Source: Actinomycetes bacterium
Lineage (GTDB): Bacteria > Actinomycetota > Actinomycetes > Prado026
Direction of reading: 5' to 3'
DNA length: 11,007 bases
NCBI GenBank assembly: GCA_025455945.1
Contig: JALOLN010000060.1
Span: 1 to 11,007 of the forward strand
A program made the position numbers and the translations under genes. Positions 5,608-11,007 of this stretch are shown here, in pieces; the stretch's first letter is position 1; each line of letters opens with the position of its first letter. The notes beneath the pieces are model-generated. The model saw only the letters and a program-made list of their open reading frames with translations. It was not told the origin of the DNA and searched no databases.

Positions 5608-8331
5608 ATGGCCCTCTCGCCCGCGGAGCGCTACGCCGCCGCGCGCGCGCGGCACAAGGCCCTCAGCACCGAGCTCGGCACGTTCCGCGAGGAGTACCCG
5701 TTCCCGCTGGACGCGTTCCAGGTGCGCGCCTGCGAGTCCCTCGAGGCCGGCCGCGGGGTCCTCGTCGCCGCGCCGACAGGCAGCGGCAAGACCGTCGTGG
5801 GGGAGTTCGCCGTCCACCTGGCGCTCGCCGAGGGGCGCAAGTGCTTCTACACCACGCCGATCAAGGCGCTGTCCAACCAGAAGTACGCGGACCTGGTCCG
5901 GCGGTACGGCCCGCGCCGGGTCGGCCTGCTCACCGGCGACAACTCGGTCAACGGCGAGGCGGACGTCGTCGTCATGACGACGGAGGTGCTCCGCAACATG
6001 CTGTACGCCGGCTCGCACACGCTGGCCCGGCTCGGCTACGTCGTCATGGACGAGGTGCACTACCTCTCCGACCGGTTCCGCGGGGCGGTGTGGGAGGAGG
6101 TGATCATCCACCTGCCCGAGTCGGTCCGGCTGGTGTCGCTGTCGGCGACCGTCAGCAACGCCGAGGAGTTCGGTGACTGGCTGGTGACGGTCCGCGGGGA
6201 CACCGTCGTGGTGGTCGAGGAGCACCGGCCGGTGCCGCTGTGGCAGCACGTGATGGTCGGGCCGCGGCTGCAGGACCTGTTCGTCGACGACGAGCAGCAG
6301 GTGGTCAACCCCGAGCTGGTCCGGCTCGCCCGCGACGAGCTGCGCATCGCCCGGGTGGGCGACCGGCGACCCGGCCGCGGTGGGCGCCGGCCGCGCGGCT
6401 GGGGGACGCCGTCGCGCCCCGACGTCATCGAGCGGCTGGACCGGGAGGGGCTGCTGCCCGCGATCACGTTCATCTTCAGCCGGGCCGGCTGCGACGCCGC
6501 CGTGGCGCAGTGCCTGCGGTCCGGGCTGCGGCTGACCACCCCGGCGGAGCGGGCCGAGATCCGCGCCCACGTCGAGGACCGCACGGCGGACCTGCCGGAG
6601 GAGGACCTCGGCGTCCTCGGCTACGACACGTGGCTGGAGGGCCTCGAGCGCGGCCTGGCGGCCCACCACGCAGGGATGCTGCCGACGTTCAAGGAGGTCA
6701 CCGAGGAGCTGTTCCAGCGCGGCCTGGTGCGGGCGGTCTTCGCCACCGAGACCCTGGCCCTCGGCATCAACATGCCGGCCCGCTCGGTCGTGCTGGAGAA
6801 GCTCACCAAGTGGAACGGGGAAACGCACGCGGACGTCACGCCGGGGGAGTACACCCAGCTCACCGGGCGGGCCGGCCGCCGCGGGATCGACGTCGAGGGC
6901 CATGCCGTCGTGCTGTGGCAGCCCGGCCTGGACCCGGGGTCGGTCGCCGGGCTGGCCTCGACCCGCACCTACCCGCTGCGCTCGTCGTTCCGACCGTCGT
7001 ACAACATGGCCGTCAACCTCGTGGGGCAGGTCGGGCGGCACACCGCCCGGGAGATCCTCGAGTCGTCGTTCGCGCAGTTCCAGGCCGACCGTGCGGTCGT
7101 CGGGCTGGCCCGCCAGGTCCGGCGCAACGAGGAGGCCCTGGAGGGCTACCGCCAGGCCATGACGTGCCACCTCGGGGACTTCGAGGAGTACGCCGGGCTG
7201 CGGCGGGCGCTGAAGGACCGGGAGGCCGAGCTGTCCCGCCAGGGCGCGGCACAGCGCCGAGCCGCGGCGGAGGCCAGCCTGGAGTCGCTGAAGGTCGGCG
7301 ACGTCATCCGGGTGCCGGCCGGCCGGCGGGCCGGGCTGGCCGTCGTCCTCGACCCGGGGTTCTCCGGCGGCACGGAGGGGCCACGGCCGACGGTGCTCAC
7401 GGCGGACCGGCAGGTCGCCCGGCTGTCGCTGGTGGACTTCCCCAGCCCGGCCCAGCCGCTGGCCCGGCTGAGGGTGCCCAAGTCGTTCAACCCCCGCTCG
7501 CCGCAGTCCCGACGGGACCTCGCGGCGACGCTGCGGACGAAGGTGCCCGACGACGACGGCCCGCGCCGGCGCCGCGGCGGGTCGGCCGCCGCCGACGACG
7601 AGCAGATCGCCCGGTTGCGCGCGGACCTGCGCCGGCACCCCTGCCACGGCTGCGACGAGCGGGAGGACCACGCCCGGTGGGCCGAGCGGTACCACCGGCT
7701 GGCCCGCGAGACGCGTGGGCTGGAGCAGCGGGTGGAGTCGCGGACCAACACGATCGCCCGCACGTTCGACCGGGTCTGCGCGGTGCTGGAGTCCCTCGGC
7801 TACCTCGCCGGCGACCGGGTCACGCCGGACGGCGAGCGGCTGGGCCGGCTCTACACCGAGCTGGACCTGCTGGCCGCCGAGTGCGTGCGGGAGCGGCTGT
7901 GGGCGGGCCTGTCGCCGGCCGAGCTGGCCGCCGCGGTCTCCGCGCTCGCCTACGAGTCCCGCCAGGCCGAGGACGCCGGTCCGCCGCGGCTGCCCCCCGG
8001 CCGGGTCCGTGAGGTGCTGGCCGCGATGGTCCGGGCGTGGGGTCGCCTGGACGGGGTCGAGCGGGACCTCGGGGTCACCTTCCTGCGGGAGCCCGACCTG
8101 GGGTTCGCCTGGGCCGCCCACCAGTGGGCGTCGGGGGCGCCGCTGGAGACGGTGCTGACCGAGGCCGACCTCACCGCGGGGGACTTCGTGCGCTGGGCGA
8201 AGCAGCTGCTGGACCTGCTCGGCCAGGTGGCCCAGGCCGCCGGTGCGGCCGACGCCGAGCTGCGGGCCACCGCCGAGGCCGCCGGCGACGCGATCAAGCG
8301 CGGCGTCGTCGCCTACTCCTCCGTCGGCTGA
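5608..8331 (+). CDS. helY: HelY, Ski2/Mtr4-like superfamily 2 RNA helicase
   Basis: This 907-residue ATP-dependent helicase is about the length of mycobacterial HelY. The first RecA domain has Walker A APTGSGKT (55-62), TTPIKALSNQK (82-92), TTEVLRNM (124-131), DEVH (148-151) and the SAT motif (179-181). A basic Gly/Arg-rich linker follows (about 252-266). The second RecA domain has TFIFSRAGCD (287-296), ATETLALGINMPAR (379-392) and QLTGRAGRRG (417-426). The long C-terminal part contains a CHGCDERED block (679-687) and a DSHCT-type helical domain to the YSSVG end. Ski2/Mtr4 relatives feed structured RNA to decay machinery; a role in RNA turnover is likely but inferred. The coding region overlaps the convergent exonuclease gene by 19 bases at its 3' end. 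Confidence 0.96.
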   Translation: MALSPAERYAAARARHKALSTELGTFREEYPFPLDAFQVRACESLEAGRGVLVAAPTGSGKTVVGEFAVHLALAEGRKCFYTTPIKALSNQKYADLVRRYGPRRVGLLTGDNSVNGEADVVVMTTEVLRNMLYAGSHTLARLGYVVMDEVHYLSDRFRGAVWEEVIIHLPESVRLVSLSATVSNAEEFGDWLVTVRGDTVVVVEEHRPVPLWQHVMVGPRLQDLFVDDEQQVVNPELVRLARDELRIARVGDRRPGRGGRRPRGWGTPSRPDVIERLDREGLLPAITFIFSRAGCDAAVAQCLRSGLRLTTPAERAEIRAHVEDRTADLPEEDLGVLGYDTWLEGLERGLAAHHAGMLPTFKEVTEELFQRGLVRAVFATETLALGINMPARSVVLEKLTKWNGETHADVTPGEYTQLTGRAGRRGIDVEGHAVVLWQPGLDPGSVAGLASTRTYPLRSSFRPSYNMAVNLVGQVGRHTAREILESSFAQFQADRAVVGLARQVRRNEEALEGYRQAMTCHLGDFEEYAGLRRALKDREAELSRQGAAQRRAAAEASLESLKVGDVIRVPAGRRAGLAVVLDPGFSGGTEGPRPTVLTADRQVARLSLVDFPSPAQPLARLRVPKSFNPRSPQSRRDLAATLRTKVPDDDGPRRRRGGSAAADDEQIARLRADLRRHPCHGCDEREDHARWAERYHRLARETRGLEQRVESRTNTIARTFDRVCAVLESLGYLAGDRVTPDGERLGRLYTELDLLAAECVRERLWAGLSPAELAAAVSALAYESRQAEDAGPPRLPPGRVREVLAAMVRAWGRLDGVERDLGVTFLREPDLGFAWAAHQWASGAPLETVLTEADLTAGDFVRWAKQLLDLLGQVAQAAGAADAELRATAEAAGDAIKRGVVAYSSVG

Positions 8332-9242
8332 CCGGCCAGGGCCGCCAGGACGCGGTTGATGCTGCCGGCCAGGCCCCAGCGGTCCACCAGCGCGACGAGG
8401 CGTTCGGGGTCCGCGGGGGACGTCGGCAGCCGGTCGTCGTGCGGCGGCAGCGGGCAGTCCGTGCGCACCCGGACGACGTCGGGGGCGACCGCCAGGTACT
8501 CCCGGGCGGCGAGCAGCCTCGGCCGCTGGGTGACCGCCGGGTCCTCGGCGTCCAGCGCGGTCAGCAGAGCCGCGAGGGACCCCCACCGGCCGAGGAGGCC
8601 CGCGGCCGTCTTCTCGCCCACGCCGGGGACCCCGGGAAGCCCGTCGGAGGGGTCGCCGCGCAGCGTCGCGAAGTCGGCGTAGGCGGCCGCCGGGACGCCG
8701 TACCGCGCCAGCACCGCCGCCTCGTCCATCACCTCCAGCCGGGCGACGCCGCGGCCGGTGTAGAGGACCCGCACACCGGCGGCGTCGTCCACCAGCTGCA
8801 GCAGGTCGCGGTCCCCGGTGACGACGTCCACCGGGACCCCCGCCCGCGTCGCCAGCGTGGCGATGACGTCGTCCGCCTCGAAGCCTGCCGCGCCGACCCG
8901 GGCGATGCCCAGGGCCGCCAGCACCTCGGCGATGACCGGCACCTGCGGCACGAGCTCGTCGGGCACCTGCTCGGCGTTGCCGCGGGGGTCCGCCACGCGG
9001 TGCGCCTTGTACGACGGCAGCAGCGCCACCCGGAACGCCGGCCGCCAGTCGTCGTCCCAGCAGGCGACCAGCCGGGTCGGCCGCACCCTGGTGACCAAGG
9101 TGGCGACCATGTCGAGGAACCCCCGCACGGCGTTCACCGGCGTGCCGTCGGGCGCCGTCATCGACGTCGGGACACCGTGGAAGGCCCGGAAGTACAACGA
9201 CGCGGAGTCGAGGAGGAGCAGCTTCGCTGCCGTGCCGGGCAC
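8313..9242 (-). CDS. 5'-3' exonuclease / flap endonuclease-like nuclease
   Basis: This 309-residue protein resembles the 5'-nuclease domain of DNA polymerase I, present here without a polymerase. Metal-binding acidic residues are placed as expected: Asp12, Asp63-Asp65, Glu122 with Asp124-Asp125 (FEADD), Asp144 and Asp146 (TGDRD), and Asp197/Asp200 before the helix-hairpin-helix GLPGVPGVGEKTA (201-213). PSYKAHR (76-82) is the conserved helical-arch motif. Such enzymes remove RNA primers and 5' flaps in replication and repair. The GTG start lies 4 bases after the FTCD stop codon with no good Shine-Dalgarno sequence, so translation probably depends on FTCD. The stop codon lies inside the 3' end of helY. 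The orthologous position in M. tuberculosis is Rv2090, also convergent to helY. Confidence 0.95.
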   Translation of the reverse strand: MPGTAAKLLLLDSASLYFRAFHGVPTSMTAPDGTPVNAVRGFLDMVATLVTRVRPTRLVACWDDDWRPAFRVALLPSYKAHRVADPRGNAEQVPDELVPQVPVIAEVLAALGIARVGAAGFEADDVIATLATRAGVPVDVVTGDRDLLQLVDDAAGVRVLYTGRGVARLEVMDEAAVLARYGVPAAAYADFATLRGDPSDGLPGVPGVGEKTAAGLLGRWGSLAALLTALDAEDPAVTQRPRLLAAREYLAVAPDVVRVRTDCPLPPHDDRLPTSPADPERLVALVDRWGLAGSINRVLAALAGQPTEE

Positions 9243-9246
9243 CGCG

Positions 9247-10764
9247 TCAGCCGATCGCCGCGTCCACGCGCGCGGCGGCCTCCGCAGCGGCGGCGTGCGT
9301 CGCCGCCACCAGAGCGGCCGCCTCGGCGGCGAGGTCGGCGCCCGCCGAGGGGTCAGCCATGGCCGCGACGTTGATGCGCACGTTGTACGCCGCGCCCCGG
9401 CAGGCGGCCTCGGCGAGCAGCCCGGCGACCCCGGCGTCGCTCACCGCGTTGGGGTTGCCCCTGGCCGCGCAGGCCGCGGCCAGCAGCGCCACGTCGCGGC
9501 AGGCCCGAGCGGTCTCCAGCGGCACCGCGGCGGCCTGGAGCAGGGCGGCCTGGATCGCGGCGGCCCGGGCCGGGGCGGCCGCCGGGTCCTTGGGCAGCCG
9601 GTACGCCGCACCCACGGCCGCGTAGGCGTCGGCGTCCTCGCGCACCAGCGCACCGAGACGGTCGCCCAGGTGGGCCGCCGCAGCGGCGATCTCGCGCATC
9701 TCGGTCTCCACCTCCGCGTACCGCGGCCGGCCCACCGTCAGCCCGGCGACCATCTGCGCCAGCGCCGCGGCGAGCTGCCCGGCCAGCGCGCTGACGCTGC
9801 CACCGCCGGGCACCGGCGAGCTGCCGGCGACGTCCGCCATGAACCCGCGCAAGGAGTCGCCCTCGCCCAGGGTCGCGCGCACGGTGTGCTCGAGCACCAT
9901 GGCGGGGGAGACGCCGGGCAGCCGGACGTGCCGGGCGGCCGTCTCGAAGAGCACCTGCTCCGGCACCAGGCCGACGAGCTCGCTGCGCGTGGGCGAGACC
10001 CCGCGCGCCTCGGCCTCGGTACGCACCAGGTCGAAGACGCGCGAGAGCGGGGTCTGGTCGGTGTCGACGAGGTTCATCGAGACCTGCGCCTGGCCGTCGA
10101 CCTCCAGGCCGAGGGCCTTCACGTAGCGCAGGCCCCCGCTGGAGCCGCGGACAGCCCGCGCCACGTCCTTGGCGACCTGGAGGTTCTCGGCGCCACCCAG
10201 GTAGACGTTGTAGGCGACGAGGAACGGCCGCGCGCCGATGATCGTGGCGCCCGCGGTCGGGTGCACCGCGTTCGGGCCGAAGTCCGGGATCCGGTCTGGG
10301 TTGGTCCCGATCTCGGTACGCGCCTGCTCGAACTGCCCGCGCCGGACGTTGGCCAGGTTCTGCCGGTCCGGCCGGGTGGCGGCGCGCTCGTAGAGGAACA
10401 CCGGGATCCCCAGCTCGGCCCCGACGCGCTGACCGAGCTCCCGGGCGAGCGCGACGCAGTCGTCCATGGTCGTGCCCTCCAGCGGCACGAACGGACACAC
10501 GTCGGTGGCACCGATGCGCGGATGCTCGCCGCGGTGGGTGGTCAGGTCGATGAGGTCCCGCGCGGCCGCGATGCCGGCGAACGCCGCCCGCACCGCGACC
10601 GCCCGCGGGGCGACGAACGTGACGACGGTGCGGTTGTGGCTGGCGTCCGAGGAGACGTCGAGGACGGCGACACCGGGGACGGCGGCGACCGCGGCGCGGA
10701 TCGCGGCGATGACTTCGGGGCGGCGGCCCTCCGAGAAGTTGGGCACGCACTCGACGAGTTCCAC
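9247..10764 (-). CDS. ftcD: bifunctional glutamate formimidoyltransferase / formiminotetrahydrofolate cyclodeaminase
   Basis: This 505-residue fusion moves the formimino group of N-formimino-glutamate to tetrahydrofolate and then deaminates it to 5,10-methenyl-tetrahydrofolate, linking histidine breakdown to one-carbon metabolism. The transferase half (about 1-295) has VPNFSEGRRPE (7-17), RGEHPRIGATDVCPF (78-92) with His81 matching the catalytic His of mammalian FTCD, and ARPFLVAYNVYL (178-189). The cyclodeaminase half (about 300-505) has SSPVPGGGSVSAL (315-327) and SDAGVAGLLAEAA (442-454). The two parts are joined in frame, as in animal FTCD. The GTG start gives the canonical MELVECVPNFSEG beginning and is preceded by a leaderless -10. 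No other histidine-utilisation gene is in the window. The exonuclease gene follows by 4 bases. Confidence 0.95.
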   Translation of the reverse strand: MELVECVPNFSEGRRPEVIAAIRAAVAAVPGVAVLDVSSDASHNRTVVTFVAPRAVAVRAAFAGIAAARDLIDLTTHRGEHPRIGATDVCPFVPLEGTTMDDCVALARELGQRVGAELGIPVFLYERAATRPDRQNLANVRRGQFEQARTEIGTNPDRIPDFGPNAVHPTAGATIIGARPFLVAYNVYLGGAENLQVAKDVARAVRGSSGGLRYVKALGLEVDGQAQVSMNLVDTDQTPLSRVFDLVRTEAEARGVSPTRSELVGLVPEQVLFETAARHVRLPGVSPAMVLEHTVRATLGEGDSLRGFMADVAGSSPVPGGGSVSALAGQLAAALAQMVAGLTVGRPRYAEVETEMREIAAAAAHLGDRLGALVREDADAYAAVGAAYRLPKDPAAAPARAAAIQAALLQAAAVPLETARACRDVALLAAACAARGNPNAVSDAGVAGLLAEAACRGAAYNVRINVAAMADPSAGADLAAEAAALVAATHAAAAEAAARVDAAIG

Positions 10765-10770
10765 CGCGCC

Positions 10771-10776
10771 AACGTA
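10771..10776 (-). promoter_or_regulatory. leaderless -10 element of ftcD
   Basis: On the minus strand TACGTT is followed by 6 bases (GGCGCG) and the GTG start at 10764. There is no Shine-Dalgarno sequence. It faces away from the peptidase -10, 7 bases off, so each polymerase footprint would cover the other promoter. Confidence 0.55.
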
Positions 10777-10783
10777 CTCGGGC

Positions 10784-10789
10784 TAGCGT
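10784..10789 (+). promoter_or_regulatory. leaderless -10 element of the M24 peptidase gene
   Basis: TAGCGT is followed by 6 bases (GGGGCC) and then the GTG at 10796. Hexamer and spacing are the same as upstream of the lipid kinase gene. Confidence 0.55.
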
Positions 10790-10795
10790 GGGGCC

Positions 10796-11007
10796 GTGGC
10801 CCACGACCCCGCACTCCTGCCACCCGACCGGCTGGCCCGCGCCCGGGACCTCGCCCGGGCCGCCGGGATCGACGCGCTGCTGGTCACGCCCGGCCCCGAC
10901 CTGCGCTACCTCACCGGGTACGACGCCGTGCCGCTGGAGCGGCTGACCTGTCTCGTCGTCCCCGCCGACGGCGACCCGACGGTCGTCGTCCCCCGACTCG
11001 AACGCCC
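10796..11007 (+). CDS. M24-family Xaa-Pro peptidase, N-terminal part (cut by window edge)
   Basis: The reading frame from the GTG stays open for 70 codons to the right edge, so the gene is incomplete here. The visible part begins MAHDPALLPPDRLARAR, has GIDALLVTPGPDLRYLTGYD at about residues 23-42, and continues with ERLTCLVVP. This is the creatinase/prolidase N-terminal domain that precedes the metal-binding pita-bread domain in Xaa-Pro dipeptidases and aminopeptidases. The catalytic domain lies outside the window. The position matches pepE (Rv2089c) of M. tuberculosis, next to the exonuclease-like gene. The gene is divergent from ftcD with a 31-base gap. Family assignment is firm; dipeptidase versus aminopeptidase cannot be settled from this piece. 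Confidence 0.85.
   Translation, partial: MAHDPALLPPDRLARARDLARAAGIDALLVTPGPDLRYLTGYDAVPLERLTCLVVPADGDPTVVVPRLER

Noticed and set aside
8320..8350. Terminator between helY and the exonuclease gene
   Set aside because: Only 4-base stems can be drawn and there is no T-run on either strand.
5284..8586. 1100-codon open frame on the minus strand across the kinase gene and helY
   Set aside because: It is a shadow of GC-rich coding sequence on the other strand: Arg/Pro/Gly/His-rich, no recognisable domain, and it runs through two well-supported genes.
8037..9374. 445-codon + strand open frame over the exonuclease gene
   Set aside because: Composition is Arg/Gly/His-rich without domains, while the minus strand encodes a nuclease with complete catalytic motifs.

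Overview
The window is very GC-rich, gene-dense and uses GTG starts often. Its gene order matches the chromosomal neighbourhood of the Pup-proteasome accessory genes in Actinobacteria. In Mycobacterium tuberculosis this runs pafA-pafB-pafC-tatA-tatC-helY, then a 5'-3' exonuclease-like gene and pepE. The extra FKBP and diacylglycerol kinase genes and the very high GC suggest a non-mycobacterial actinomycete, perhaps near Geodermatophilaceae. That placement is inference. This is a conserved core locus rather than a mobile or accessory island: I found no transposase, integrase, tRNA, rRNA, CRISPR array or phage gene.

Left block (+ strand): an exported FKBP-type prolyl isomerase, a second cytosolic FKBP that is clearly its paralogue, then pafB and pafC. 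PafB and PafC are the WYL-domain pair that activates the RecA/LexA-independent DNA-damage response in mycobacteria. A 100-base gap with a nested inverted repeat follows, then a small CxxC/CxxC zinc-ribbon-like protein of unknown function. A 97-base gap with a short palindrome and a possible promoter leads into tatA and tatC, the core of the twin-arginine translocase.

Middle block (+ strand): a DagK/YegS-type lipid kinase follows tatC by 9 bases, then helY, a Ski2/Mtr4-like helicase. Both appear to have leaderless promoters (TANNNT, 6 bases, start codon). The dagK -10 hexamer contains the tatC stop codon.

Right block: helY meets a minus-strand 5'-3' exonuclease gene tail to tail, and the two coding regions overlap by 19 bases. 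The exonuclease lies 4 bases downstream of a bifunctional glutamate formimidoyltransferase/formiminotetrahydrofolate cyclodeaminase (FTCD), so the two are probably co-transcribed. FTCD is divergent from an M24-type Xaa-Pro peptidase (PepE/PepQ-like) whose first 70 codons are at the right edge. The 31-base divergent gap contains a -10 hexamer for each gene at the same leaderless spacing.

No gene-free stretch exceeds 300 bases; the longest are about 100 bases. I see no clearly undescribed multi-gene system. The best candidates for new biology are the unnamed zinc-ribbon protein with its hairpin leader, the repeated leaderless promoter layout, and the exported FKBP whose lipobox cysteine position is serine.
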